A stretch of DNA of 64,000 bases from Boswellia sacra. Lineage: Eukaryota; Streptophyta; Magnoliopsida; Sapindales; Burseraceae. Below are positions 1 through 13,020 of this stretch, piece by piece (position 1 is the first letter of the stretch; every line of letters begins with the position of its first letter). The position numbers and the translations under genes were made by a program. Location of the stretch: the NCBI GenBank assembly GCA_013180625.2, contig SNVD02012254.1, forward strand, positions 310,001 to 374,000. The letters run 5' to 3'. The notes under the pieces were generated by a model. It worked only from the letters and a program-made list of their open reading frames with translations. It had not been told where the DNA came from and made no database searches.

Positions 1-75
1 CACGTCCTCCCGTAAGGGATAGATCACATTAAGTATTTCCTTGAGAGTAGGCTCCAACACACTATGGACGCTCAT
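1..75 (-). CDS. N-terminal exon of a terminal nucleotidyltransferase (HESO1/poly(A)-polymerase-like), runs off the left edge
   Basis: Read on the minus strand, an ATG at 75 opens 25 codons that stay open to the window edge. The peptide contains LEPTLKEILNVIYPLRED, which resembles the region just before the catalytic domain in plant non-canonical nucleotidyltransferases of the HESO1/URT1 type (non-templated 3' tailing of RNA). The catalytic residues lie outside the window, so the assignment rests on this short stretch and on memory of the family. A TTTTCAG just upstream of the ATG (about 93-99) could be a 3' splice site, which would put an intron in the 5' leader. The first exon and promoter would then lie further right, below about 1000. 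Partial gene; other members of the same superfamily cannot be excluded. Confidence 0.55.
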   Translation of the reverse strand, partial: MSVHSVLEPTLKEILNVIYPLREDV

Positions 76-2107
76 TATTCACAATTCAGTGCTGAAAATG
101 CAGTTAAGCCTGTTAAAAACAGTGTAGCAACGGCCTTTAGCATTGATCAAAGATTAGCATAATGCAAGATAACAGTTTCAAGTCCACCTAAACTGCAAAT
201 ACCCTAGATAGACTGATGAAGCGACAGCCTAAGAATCTCTAAACACTTCTTAATAACAATATTCCTGATCGATATAAAAGCAAAAGCACGGTAAAAAACT
301 CATAATTTTTACATTGGATATATGCTTTTAGCTCTCTGAATTCCAATGTCCGTTTAATTTGAAGATATTCCACATATTTCAAGTCTCAGAAAAGTAAAGA
401 AAAACCCAATCTTTTAACATCCACCAATTTTCAGTAATATAAAAAAAAACCCCGCTTTCTAACAAGTAGAAAAAATAAATAAATATATAAATAAAAATCC
501 CAACTCAATAATCAACCCAGTTAGTTTAACCCATCAATGCATAAACATAAAAAGCGCCCAAAAAGAGAAAAGCAAAAAAAAAAAAAAAAATTAAGCATTC
601 AATCGAAGACAACAATCAAAATCCGAAATTTAAAGAAACCCAAATCCCATATTCACAATCAAAATCAACCAACAATATATATATATATATACACACACAA
701 AGATTACAAAACCAAAATATTAATAGAAACAAACCCTTGCCTATCCTTGCTGTATAGAGCTTGAGTGAACTGTACGATCAACTAAGTTTCAACCCACGAC
801 TTGAGGCACTCAACAGTTACATTAGAAAAGTGTAGTTAGACGTACAGAATGGGCTATGCTTAGCGGGAAGGGTTTTTGCTTTGGCTTTTTGATTGTTTCT
901 TGGTATTTTCTTTACCTCTGGACTGGATGCCAATAATAATTGATAATAGAAGCGGGAAAAAGGAGGTCAAAATGTAAGTGGGTGTGTTCACATGAGTTTC
1001 AACAACACTAAAACTACGTTCCACTCCTCTTCATTATTTTGTGTTCCCGTTCTAGTGTTATCAATTTTTTGGCAACAATTTGATTTTTTTGCAAGGTTTG
1101 TGTTAATGGGTCCACGAGTGAGAGGTCAAACTTGGTGACCAAGCAAGCTTGGTGATTAACGGAATTGTACATAGTTTATATCATTAATTTGTCTCAACTT
1201 TAATTCTAAAGGAATATTGGATTATTTTCTTTTCATTTTGGCGATTATAATCCGGATCATACTTGAGACCTTTGTATTTATTGATGAATTATTGACTTAA
1301 TTAATTAACTAAACGAAGTCAATATTGTTGACTTAAATAAGACGACCAAGAAAAGGATTAAAATAAAGGAATTAGTTGAGGGGAAAAAAAAAAACGATTC
1401 TCTTTTTTTTCTTTTTTTAACTTTAATCTTTTTCTTTTTGTTTTCCTCTCTTTGACTATTTAAGCATTAGTGGACTTGTAAAAGTACGAGATTATATATG
1501 ATGATCCTCTATCTTCTTCGTCCTCTTATCTTCTATTTAGCTTCTTAAATAGAAAAAATTTGATTTGTTTTATTAACCCCTTTAATTATCAAGGGGTCCA
1601 TCAAATTGGATCATATTTCCATTAAATATTTTATTAACAAAAAATGAATAAATTTTGAGTAATTCATTGAAGAATATTTGTCCTCCACATCGTTTGCATT
1701 GGATTTGGCATCTGATGAAGAAAAGCTTGTTTTGATTTAATTCTTATTTCGATTATATTTCATGTTCACTTGTTGCCTAAAATACAACCACTTTAATTAG
1801 AAGAATCCCGATAAAAATAGAATAACTTATTAGAATTCTAGTCTAATAAGAATAATGCTTTTAGGCACTATTATGATATTTAATATATACTCTTACTTCA
1901 CTTAGGAGATTATATATTTATATCCAATTATACATTACTCGTAATATTTGCTCTTTTGCAAGTGAAATATTAATACTTGCAGTTGAAGGAAATACAAATT
2001 GAAGCTGGATGGGGAAAACTATATATAGTTGTCTACATAGCTTAATTTGAAACGCACGTATTGGGTCACATTCAAGGAGAGTTGGGGAGGAAGTTGCAGT
2101 ATATCTG
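76..2107. other. Leader/promoter side of the left-edge gene, then AT-rich intergenic DNA
   Basis: No convincing coding exon is seen. The segment has poly(A) and poly(T) runs (for example around 575-590 and 1385-1440) and a short TA/CA repeat near 676-700. Short open frames here are low-complexity Lys/Asn-rich translations of A-rich DNA. The part next to position 75 probably holds the 5' leader of the left-edge gene. Confidence 0.4.
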
Positions 2108-5100
2108 ACACGACCCACCCCTAGCTACATGAATAAATCGTGCCTGAAACTGTTCACTAAGAAAACGATCTTCCAAATTAACTATCTTCCTATACTTTTT
2201 GCTATGCCACTCTCATAAAACTATTAAAAAATAATTAATTTCTGGTTAAGGTCTTTTATGTAAAATAAAAAAAAATATCATAAAAGTTTTTTGTGAAAAA
2301 CCGGCAGAGTTTTCCCTATAATTTGAACAAAACCCCCTACAAAAACACGCATTTATACACTTCTAAAAATATCTCTCATCCCTAACTTCTTTTGGGACTT
2401 TCGTCCTTATCAACCACAACATACTAAAAGATAAATGATTCATACTCAACATACTTAATATTTAAAAATTTATACAAGCAAATCACTTACGCATATTTAA
2501 TCTCGTACTCAGTACAAAAGGTATTACTATATCTCCTTCTTTTCTATAAAAAGAATCTATAAACAAATGCTAAAAGAAATAAAATAATATAGAACTTTTA
2601 AATAACGTTCCTCTCATCATATACTCAGTCACTTATTGACTTTATTTTCTAAACAAATAATAAAATTGTATGACTATGACTATCTCATAATGAAATCATA
2701 TAATACATTCTGATTAGAAAATCTCATCTCATATTTATACTTGAGAAAAATCTATCGTACTTGTTAAAATGTCATCAAATCTCTCATAGAATTTTCAAAA
2801 CAAATAACCTTTGATTAAAAATCTTTAAATACAATTGCTTGATTCTATACTCTTTAAAACAGTGAAAAGAATGCATATTTTCTCAATCTTATAAAATACA
2901 GCTCATGATGATATGCTAAAATCATCGCTTCAGTTATTTACTATACAAAGCATAATTTCCTTAAAAATCCTCTTTCAAAAGAAACTTTTGTAAATAATGC
3001 TTCTTTCTCACACTAAATTATATAAACATATTTAAAACTCTTTTCATTATACTAAACAAGTACCCCTGAAACTGTCTGATCCTACCTGGCGAGATCTAAC
3101 ATCGCAGAGGCAGAACTATCTGAATTTTCTCATGCCTGGTGATATCTACATTACACAAGTAGAGCTATCTATACCTGGCGAGATTTGTCATTGCACAGGC
3201 ATGTTATCTAGTCATACGCATGCGTAGACCTGCCCCCAAAGGGCTAAAGCGCCCAGATCACACAGCCCAAAGCCTTTATGTGTGTCTGAACGGGCCCCAA
3301 AGGCCTCTATCTATATCACTGTCTAAGTGATCTGAATGACTGTCCGAGTATCGAGTACTAGCTTAGTATAATATAACTAAACTTTTTTATTTTTGTTAAA
3401 ACTGATTTCTTTTTCAAAATTTGCTTCATATGCTAAACCATTGCTTCTCAAGCAGTTTTATCAAAATTTGTAAAGATTATATAAGCTGAAACTGATAATA
3501 TCTTAATCCTTAAAAATCTATGATAAATATTTAAAAGAGAAATAGCAAATACTTTAAGAAATCTTCAAAATCAAATTACTATAAAAAAATGATCGTAATT
3601 ATGCTGCTTTTACACTTTCTATAAAATGATAAAAGATGCATTTATAATAATATAGGAAACAATTCATATATAAAATATGAATCTTTCTTTTAAAGTGCTA
3701 TATCTTTGCTTTAAACAACTTTTAAAACTAAAAGTAATGTCTAAAACTATTTTAAAACTAACTCTAAAAGATTCGATTTATTGAAGACAACATAATAAAT
3801 AATGCTAAATTTACATTAATTTGAGAATCTGTAGGAACTAACCTGAATACCTCTAACTTTGCTAAAACATTCTTGCAAACATATTCATAAAATACCGAAT
3901 ACATCACTAAATATTTTTCTTGGTTAAGCTAGAACATAAATCTTCTAAGTTTCTTTAGGATTTTCCTAACTTTTCTTAAAAATTACATTTGTAAGTCATT
4001 ATCACCAATAATTAAAATACTTTTTCAACTTCCTAAAGACCATAATTTTATTTTTGTTTTATTCTTATTTTTGTCTCAAAATCTCATACCCTAAAATCTT
4101 ACACTTCCCCTTTTAACATTCTTTTATAACAGTCTTTCCCATATTATACTTCAAAGCTTAATTAATTCCCCAAAACTCCAAATCAGAATTTCAAAGATTT
4201 CCAAAATCTTAAATATCATGCTCTAATTGAAATCTTTTTGACTATCCTAAAATTTCTAGAATTCGGCATCCAGGTCCTTGCAAATTCTGAAATAGTTTTC
4301 TAAATTTGCAGTTTAATCCCCTGCTGCGAGACATTTTCAGAATTTGGCATCATCGCCCTTGCAGAATTAAATTCTAATTTCCAAAACTTTCTTTCTTTAA
4401 ATAATTTGCTATTATTTTGAATATAAAATCACTCATCATTTTGTAAATCAAAAACACTATTTCTTCAACAGGTGTATTTATTTAAAGAAAATAACTAAAT
4501 ATTTCAATTTTCTATACAAATTTATTTAATTATTAATGTCTCTTTTCCAATCATTAAAAAAAAAAACTTTCTACTTTCCAACTACACATAACATACATTC
4601 ATTCTACAACTTTCACTTTAAATTCATTTTTCTCTTGTACTCAAACTTCTCGAAACAATGCTTACTACATGTTCAAAACTAATTTACTAGCACCACCCAT
4701 AACCATCTCTTTTATCCAGGATTTAATACTTTACAGACACTTATTTTCAAAATACATAAATCATCATTATCTATTCTAAAAACATTTAATATAACTCATT
4801 TAATTAAACTAATAACTTAAATCATATGAAAAACCATAAATTTAATACACTTAATAAACGAAATTCTCAAAACATAATCTACTCACTATATTTAAGTTCA
4901 TTTTTGGGTGAGTAACATTCTAGGAATTGTTGGATAATCAGAAAACATCACCGGAAGTGTTGCCGCAAGTAGTCGCCGACGAATAAATAGTGACCGAATT
5001 TCATTTCTCTCCGATTTGTAAAATTCATAATCAACATGTAACAAAAATGATATGGTTAGAAAGAGCATGAAACAAGCTTTAATCTAATGTATAGATTTAT

Positions 5101-5520
5101 CGGTAACTCACCGGATTTTGGCCGGAAAACACATAGGAAGCCGTCGGCTTCCACGCTTCGATTCACAAAAACGGTGAAAAACCCAAGGACAATCATACAT
5201 GGTGAGAAAGAAGACGTTACAAGCTTCAAAACGACATATCATGGGACCGGAGACTCGCTGAAAATCGACCAGAATCGCCGATCAAAGGCGGCGGTAAACA
5301 GTGAAATGGTTTCTCCCTCTCCCTTCTCTTGTTTTGTAATTTTTTTTTCTTGGGCTGGGCTGGGCCTTCTTCACAACCCAATAGGTTCACAGCCCAATGG
5401 GCATTACAGTATCTTTGTTAAGAGTTATAAGCGTAATATCAGAGTGGGAGGAAGTTTACCAATACAAACTTTCATGAGTCTTGTAAGAAGAAAAAAAGTG
5501 AATTATTTTCCTGAGTAAAA
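2108..5520. repeat. Probable old non-coding dispersed repeat (LTR or LARD-like), boundaries uncertain
   Basis: The left end reads TGACACGACCCACCCC, which is close to the start of the Ty3/gypsy LTR at 47190 (TGTTACGACCCACCC). A degenerate block at about 3080-3220 contains three imperfect copies of a 40-50 bp unit, each with a CCTGGYGA(G/T)AT core. A GC-richer stretch at 4920-5400 is open on the plus strand (5087-5518) but gives a protein unlike any family I know. No protein domains, clear LTR pair or target duplication were found. I infer a decayed non-autonomous retroelement or solo LTR from the terminus and composition only. Confidence 0.3.
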
Positions 5521-7389
5521 CTCTCATGAGTCTTGTAAGCATTTAAAAAAAACATAGTTAATTACAGCTCTAGTTATTCATAGATGTAAATTTTATATAT
5601 AATTCAACTACGTGAAACTTTCTATATCGATTGTTTTATATTATTCTCTTATATTTTGCATAACAATCTATCACCTTCAAATCTAATATATTGAAAAAGA
5701 TGTAAAGGTAAAGTAATATTCTATTCATAAATAATTAGAATGCATTGTCATTTCTTAAGATGACTTTTTTAATTAATAAATGGATGTTAAATAATTATCT
5801 GACTCAAAAATTTTAAGGCTTTAACAAAGTTTCCACATAGACAGTAACTGATATGCAAGCATAAACTCAAACTCAAGACTTCTCAGGTTAATTAACTTTC
5901 TTTGCAATTTTCATTGTCAACTATACGACATCCATGTCCCGTATATTGGTTTAACAGTTGTTTTTATGCGCCTTGTCTTGTCCATCGTCTTTTATCGGTG
6001 CTTTGAGTTTCCTTTTCTCCATTTCAGGTTTTTAACCTTTATATAACTTGGACTATTCACTAAGAATTTGGCAAGAATGGTCTTTTTTTTTTTTTTCTTC
6101 ATCTACTTTCACTATTTTTGCTTTTAAACTTTTGTTATGTGCTATCCTGTGAAGCTACGTTTCACTTTTAACAAGTTGCTCAGAAAATTTTTCTTGGTGC
6201 TTTGGAATTATGGCATTTTCACTTTTTTTCAGTAAGCGAGTGAATGCTTGTCGGCAGGACAATTTAGAAAAAGTTTTAAAAGCATTTTTTACTTAGAAAG
6301 AAACACTTAACTTTGAGTTGATAAACTGAACTCAAAGAGGCATTTGGCATGTAACGACTAATTAATTTAGAAATATGTGAAACAAGAATTATGGCGCCAT
6401 GAAATGAAGGTTGTTGTTTATAGACATATGGTGATTGATTCAGTAGGAAGGAATTGGTATACTCCAAAAGCAGAAAGGCAGGTTTGTGTGCCTGTTTTCT
6501 CATATTTGAGTGATCTTATTTGGTTCAGTGTGGGGTAGAAGAAAGTAATGTGAAATGAAGCGGTGATTGGTGATCATATATATATATATAGATCTTTGGG
6601 AATTAAAGCTTACTAAATGATAAGTAGGATGATTCATGTGCGCAACAACTTTTGTATTTGACAAATGACTATCTATTTCTTCGTATATCCACCCTGCTTC
6701 ATTTTGTGAACAATCCTTATAACGATGCTATCTTTATGTTGTCATTTGATGCAGGATCGTTTACTTCCTAAATTGAGCTTGATATTTGTTTGAAGATTTT
6801 CTTGATTTTCGTTTAAGTGTTTTAGAAACTACTTATACGAATTCACTTTTACAAACTGATATGACATGATATGAGTGGATTAGTAAATGTCAATAATAAA
6901 TTATATTAATAAAAATGGGTGATTGGGTGATCATATAATGATGCCAATCAAGTTTTTCTCTCATTGCTGAGGCGCCGGAGAAAGAACATAAATTCAATTT
7001 TCCTACTTATATATAATGGTCCCCCCAAACAAAATCATTTAGGAACTACAGAAGGGAAGGTAGATTAACCATTCCAGTCTCCTAACCCTCTTCAACATGA
7101 AACTCTACTATGGATGATGATGAGACTCTTATCACTTTCTTCAAAGAAGCTCTATCACTATAATAAATTGGAAAATGTATTGTTAGGGTGCATACCTGAT
7201 ATTAATGAATTCTGGGGTGACCGTTTGCAATGACACTGACAATCTTATAAACTTACAATGAAAGAGACTCATAAGTGCCCTGCCAATCTCATTCTTATTC
7301 TAAAAACCTAGCCGAGCCAACTTTCTTGAACTTTCTATTGGTGTCACTATGACATGTGGCATGCATGTACTATGCATATGATCAAATTT
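5521..7389. other. AT-rich intergenic DNA, nothing recognisable
   Basis: Both strands hold only short, frequently interrupted frames. A run of T at about 6080-6097 and a TA repeat at about 6578-6590 are the only simple sequences of note. Confidence 0.5.
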
Positions 7390-8266
7390 TAATGTTATTA
7401 TCATGTGATAAAAACATTAATGGGTATATTCTTTCCTAATTTCATTTAGATATTTTATATTATAAAAATTTTAACTAGAATATAATAACTTAATTTGGTA
7501 TTCTAGTTGAATAGTAAGTTTTATATTTTTATTGATTATCTCTTATCATATTAGGATATTATTTATAATATTCTAATTTACGTAAAAGAGTATATTATCA
7601 TCTTCTATATTTTTTGATCTTCATCTAACCTTACCATCTAAAGTCTCATTAAGATATTTCAGGTTAATAATAAAGATTGCGTGCAGTTGATATATGCTTT
7701 ATATAACTATTTACAAAGCTTATGAAGGAACACATTCAAGACTTTTGTAGTGTGCGTAGAAACAAGAAAAATGCATTGAGTGTGCTACGTTCTTTGGCTT
7801 TCATTGTAAAAGCTTAACGCTTTGAGCGAGTTAAGATTGTGTGTTGAGTATGTGTATAGATCTGATTTATAAGTATTATTGAGTCGTGTAAGCCTAAGTG
7901 AGTTGAGTGATTACATAAGTTTGTAACATTTATGTTTGTTATGTGTCACTTAACTAGGTGCAGTTAAGTTGTTCAGGACTGTAAAGTGCAGGATCAAAAG
8001 AATGTGTGAAGTACTATGGCTGTGATCAAGGTTGATCAAGTTTGTATAGATTAGGTTTGTCAGTGAGCGGATGTCTACCACTATCAAGAGTCTGAAGTCG
8101 AGGGTAAACGCCTACAACATAGTAGATTACAACTCTTCTTGACCATGGATGTAGACTAGTTTATAACTAAATCACGTAAAAATCTTCTATTTAATTTAAT
8201 TTTATTATTTTTAATTAAGTTATTGTTAATTATCCTTACTACAAAAACTAATACTTTCAATAGCTA
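7390..8266 (+). mobile_element. Putative solo LTR of a Ty1/copia element
   Basis: The right part (about 8040-8265) has the layout I associate with the 3' half of plant copia LTRs. It runs from a GC-richer R-like segment (GTAAACGCCTACAACATAG, then GACCATGGATGTAGACTAG) through AACTAAATCACGTAAAAATC to a T-rich tail ending CTAATACTTTCAATA. No second LTR, primer-binding site or gag/pol follows, so a solo LTR is the simplest reading. The left boundary, near a TGTTATTATCATG at about 7393, is a guess, and no target duplication was established. Confidence 0.4.
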
Positions 8267-10495
8267 GATACTTAAAGGCGTGGGAATAATTTTTTCCTCA
8301 ATTGAGGTGCATCTTGAACATAGAATCTGATCATCTGGAATGTGTTATTCAAATGCTTATTCCCAGCACAACAAATGCAGCATAAATAAAAATTGGGCCA
8401 TAGGAAATGTGGAGAATATCTATGGCAATTAGCGAAACACATACTAAAGTGGAAAGGAATTTCCCTAGTCAATTATTTTACAAATCTGTCAGGTTTGTTG
8501 ATTTTCCTTTCCCAGCATCCGACATCATTCTCTTTGTTTCTTTACTGATCGTCTCTGCTCATTATATATGCAACATGCTGCTGATAGTAGTTGGGAAGTA
8601 AAGTAATGATAACCGACATGTCATATATATTAAGATAATTGCTCCATTTGTGTAGTTAGAGTCTGTCTCCAGGCTTTCCTTAATGAAGAATCTCAGGAAG
8701 TTTTCCAGGGCTTATTTTGTTTCATCTGTAAACTATTGATTGCTTGATAATAATTTATAGCTCCTGGAAATTACAACTCGGTTCTGATATTATTACACCT
8801 TTTCTATTTAATTTCAGGCCGCAGAACCCAGATGTTTAGTACTCAAGGGATGCCTGAAGGCTGAATTGGACTGGACTGACGAGGTTGTTAGTAAAACTTA
8901 GAGGTACATGTGATCATGTGCGTGGGCTTAATTTTGTGTATTGAATTACTGTTTTGTAATTTGGTTCTGTTGTAAGTTCTAACCCACTCGAAAAGGTGGC
9001 GGTTTGGGCCCAGGAAGACCAAATGCCTCACCTTAAGCATTCTGAGGTCTCCAGATATTGTCATTTCTAAGTTAACTATCAATTAGAGGTCAATATCGTA
9101 TTTGGAAGCACTTTCGGTGTTGCCAAAAAACACTTTACGGATAGTAAAAAACAATAAATATTTTTGTTAAAAGAAACCCAAAAGTTTGTCCTATTCTAAA
9201 AATATCTTGTAAAAGAAATAGTCTATTAGTTTGTGAAAGATAAAAAAATGAAAATAATTATTTTGAATATATTTATATTTTTCAAAGAATTATAATAAAG
9301 CATTTGAATATTGAGAAGATAGAAGCAAAAATGGGCCTATTAGTATTATGAGAGATCAAATCTAAAAAGAGAAGAAATAAAAATAGTCGAAAGATATGAA
9401 ATGACAAAGGAGTTGATAGGGAATTATTGGCGAAGAGAAAAAGAATGGGATAATTTGGAGGGTGTAGCAGTCAAAAACAAAAACAACAAATTAAAATGGC
9501 CGACCATTGAAGGGTGATTCATTCCATTGATCTGACAATAATGAGGCCATTATGGGTAGGGTGGTATAGAATTGGTGAGCTAATCACCATTTTGCATTTG
9601 AAAGAAATGCGCAACTTTTATATTAAAAATGTAAGGGTTGAGAAATTGGGGAGGTGCTGTAGGCAATGGCATCAACAAAAATCTTACAAAATCTAGTCCA
9701 GCACAGGGCGATGTTGATGCCCACGGGCTACGTGTCTTCTGCTAATTGTACACATTTACATGTTGTCGAATCAAAATTGGTGGACACCCATTTCCCATTA
9801 TATCACATCATGCTTGTTTTGTTTTGAAAGGGATCCAATGACTATCGACCATGACTTGTTCATCCTTTCATTTCATATTTGTTATCATCCTCATCATCAT
9901 CGTCATGAAGTTGACCTCTCTTTTACTAGTCTTCTTCTTCTTCTTCCTCCCCTCTTTTTTCTCAATACTTCTCTTTACAAATGGGGAAACGAAGGATCCA
10001 AGAAGAAATGAAGACCATGTTACTGTATCTTTTTTCTTCTAATTGACTAATCTAAACTAACTTAAACTGACCAACTGAAATCAAACACGTTATTATGGTC
10101 AAAAGTTATCCAAGCATTTCCATTTATCTACTTTCTCACATGATGACCCTTTCCTTACCATTCACTTTCAACAATTAAATATATCAGTCTTTCGCTTAAA
10201 CGTACAATAAAAATCCAATTCAGTCCATTTTGTTCTGAATTAATGTTATGGCATGTTTATATACCGTATATATAAAAACAAATAGTCATATAAAGTTCCA
10301 AATTACAGTAGATTTTGAATTCAGTTACAGATCGATTATTTCAGATTCCAATAAATTAAAACCTTATTAAGACTATAAATCATAACCATTCAGAACCAAT
10401 TTTCTCGATCATGTGGCAAAGCCAAAGGTAAGATTTAACTAAAGCACCCAGTAATCAATCATGAGATTCAAGGAGGATGAATAATATGATACAAA
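8267..10495. other. Intergenic DNA without a supported gene
   Basis: A plausible 3' splice site (TTTCAG, about 8813-8818) is followed by 28 open codons ending at a TAG near 8900. The peptide is not one I recognise and no matching upstream exon was found. Pyrimidine-rich stretches at 9930-9970 and A-rich tracts elsewhere give short spurious frames. The right end is the 3' side of the PP2C gene. Confidence 0.4.
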
Positions 10496-10752
10496 TTACA
10501 ATACATTCTTCTGCAATCCTCTTGCAGCCCTGAGTAAAAAGTGTAAACATTTCATATAAATTCCAACTGAAAAAGAAAAAAAAAACCTAAAATGGGAAGC
10601 ATTACACGTTCCTTTTGCTCCTTCAATTAATTTTAACAAAGAAAAAAAATAATAAGTAAAAAACCCTACAAAATACAATTATATATTATCATTTTTTTCT
10701 CAAATTAGTAACTTAGTTTATGGAAAATCTCTATAGACTACACTTGTTGTTG

Positions 10753-12228
10753 TCATTGGCGGTGGTGGTGGTGATTCCTTCTCAAATCCACGACAACAAC
10801 GCTCACGTTATCCTGACTATGCCTGGCCAAGGCCAACTTGGTCAACAGAATTGACGCGTCCGAGCAGGCCTTGTCGGAGCTTTGCCCACCCACAGCCATG
10901 TCACCGCCCGGCGACCCAGGTGGCGAAGGTGTTCCTTTCTGAGCCCGGAAGCACGTGCGCACCACGCTACATGCCGTGTCGTCCGACACCACGTCCCATA
11001 AACCATCGCTTGCTAGTATCAAACACTCATCCTCTTGCGTTCGCTCCGTTATCGTCACCTCCGGTTCCGGTATCACGTACGGTTTCAAATAGTTGTCGCC
11101 GATCGCTCTCGACATGGCCAGGACTCCAAGAACTCTGGGAACGTCCCAGTAAATAACTCGGCCTCCCACGGCTTCGATTCTCTTCAATTCATCGGGGCGA
11201 TCGGGCTGTACACACATAAGAAATATAATGAGAACACGTGCCAAGAGAAACGATATCCCGTGGAGAGGTTGGGAAATGAAATAAAATCTATCTCACTTTA
11301 TGATCGTAGGAAAGGGGGACTGCGACGCCGTTTCTGCAGAGGACTGCACGAGAGTCACCGCAGTTAGAGATAATGATCTCATCGGATGTAACTATTGCGA
11401 CAACAGCTGTAGATCCAACGGCGTCGCATTGAGGAGTCTGAAGCTCGCATCGGCAGTTAGAGATCATTGACTTCTCGGTCAACTCATGCACTTCCTTATC
11501 CATCCTCACATAGCTTCGCTCCATCGTCTCTTTCCAATTCACTGGTTCTTTCTCTTCTTCAAGCTCTTCTTTAACAATCGCATGCAAACGATCTCTGCAC
11601 TTCATCGCAACCTAAAAAACAAGAAATCAAAAATCAATATTAGATGAGATGCTCTCAGAAAAAAAAGAAAAATCAAGATTATTAACGTGTTTTAGAAATT
11701 AATTAAGATAATTACATGTGAGCAACCGTGGCCATCAAATACACCAAAGAAGTGCGTTGAAGCTGAAAGGTTTGGTTTTTTTTCACAAAACGACGTGTGA
11801 ATCGATACAGCATCTTCCATGTCCCTTCTTCTCCCGCAAACTGAAGTCATCCCAAATTTAGGATTCTCTTCTTCTCCTAAATCCTCTACTTGCCTTATAA
11901 TTACAAGCTCCGAACTTGTTTTCACGACTTGATTTTTGTTAACTATTTCCTCATCATTTACAATTTTGCTTTCTTTAAGTTCGTTTGCTTCACAACTGTT
12001 TACTGGGTTTTCATGAGCAGCACGTGGTAAAGCCGTGTAGTTATTGACATCCAGCTTTGGCCGTTTCCGATCGTTTTCTAACGCCACTGTTGGTGCTGGT
12101 ACTGCCACATCTGCTAACAACTTGAACGGCCGCAGCTCTAACCTTCTCCGCCTTGATGCCCGAGAGCTTGGCTCAACCGGGGCAGCTGTTTCACTCTCAC
12201 CAACCACTCCACAGCAAATCCCAGCCAT
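10753..12228 (-). CDS. PP2CA: Clade-A protein phosphatase 2C, PP2CA/AHG3-type ABA co-receptor
   Basis: Three exons on the minus strand, 12228-11716, 11611-11297 and 11205-10753, join in frame into 426 residues (Arabidopsis PP2CA has 399). The N-terminus [11 protein letters not shown] is the PP2CA/AHG3 signature. Metal-binding PP2C motifs are all present: [12 protein letters not shown] (165-168), GDSR (256-259) and ASDGLWD (341-347, Asp343). Trp296 in VIYWD is the lock tryptophan that contacts ABA-bound PYR/PYL receptors. Such enzymes dephosphorylate SnRK2 kinases and switch off ABA signalling in nucleus and cytosol. Introns have GT-AG ends and lie after GHGCSH and DHK. The C-terminus ends in a His-rich tail (NHHHHRQ). 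The gene looks intact; the closest alternative is a sister clade-A member. Confidence 0.95.
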
Positions 12229-12482
12229 TAGAATTCCAGCAAAATTGAAATATCAAAACAAACACAAGCTCAAATCAACTTGGTTCAGCTTCAGTATTCT
12301 TCCTTTCCTTCTGTATCTATAAAATCTTATAAATGAACTTAATTATAATGAAGAAAAAAAAATCAATAATGGCTTCCGTAGACAAAGAAGAAACAAATGA
12401 GATATGAGAGATCCCTTGCAGAAATGAAGAGGACCCATTAAAATGTCTCGCTATGAAGCTTTTTCTAAACAGAGAAAGACGC

Positions 12483-12498
12483 ACTCTCTCTCTCTCTA
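12483..12498. repeat. (CT)n run in the PP2CA leader region
   Basis: A short CT run on the plus strand (GA on the gene strand) lies 255-270 bp upstream of the PP2CA start codon, where the 5' leader or core promoter is expected. GA-rich leaders are common in plant genes. Confidence 0.6.
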
Positions 12499-12658
12499 AT
12501 TTCACCTGGGGGCCACACGTAATTGCGGGCAGCCTACCCGTCACCGTCACGGGCAGATTTCAGACACGTACAGTTGGTGTGACGTCGATTTACTGAATAC
12601 AAGATACCATCTCCACCGTCCATCTTGTCACCATCTTTCTCTCTCTTTGTTTATTCAC

Positions 12659-12835
12659 CACGTGTCTCGATCTTTTATGAACTTGTTTACGTGGACCAAT
12701 GGCTATAGGACACGACCCAACCTTTCTGACACGCATGTGGTCCTCGCTTGCTCTTTTGTGAGTCGAAGCCGTATACATTGTATACAATTTTGCCTGATTA
12801 AAAAAGAAACTGTTGCAGGCGATATCACCACGTGG
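12659..12835 (-). promoter_or_regulatory. ABRE/G-box cluster upstream of PP2CA
   Basis: Within about 600 bp upstream of the PP2CA start codon lie CACGTGTC (12659-12666), a TACGTGG at about 12689 and a perfect CCACGTGG palindrome (12828-12835). Weaker ACGT cores occur at about 12516 and 12566, with a TGACGTCG at 12580-12587. ACGT-core boxes bind ABF/AREB bZIP factors, and clade-A PP2C genes are known to be ABA-induced as feedback. The role here is inferred from sequence and position. Confidence 0.6.
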
Positions 12836-13020
12836 CGAGATCCTGCAATACGAGATTGCAATTGGATTCGCCTTTTCACACGCTTTTGTTGCGAGTGGCA
12901 GCCACACTCTTCCGAGTTCTCACATTATCACCACAAAATTTTCCTGGATTTTAACATTTTTAAGGCCAAAACTGTTGTTCCAACCCCCATCACTTTAAAA
13001 TGAGACTCCCCGTTTATTAT

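Noticed and set aside
537..764. Lys/Asn-rich open frame
   Set aside because: It is a translation of A-rich and TA-repeat DNA in the probable leader region of the left-edge gene.
5087..5518. 143-codon open frame
   Set aside because: No family resemblance, lies in repeat-like DNA, and runs through a low-complexity GGGCTGGGC segment. Likely non-coding.
8819..8902. Possible exon after a TTTCAG acceptor
   Set aside because: Only 28 codons, no upstream partner exon and no recognised family. Too weak to call a gene.
11035..11367. Plus-strand open frames across the PP2C gene
   Set aside because: They are antisense shadows of the PP2CA exons, whose minus-strand reading has all PP2C motifs.
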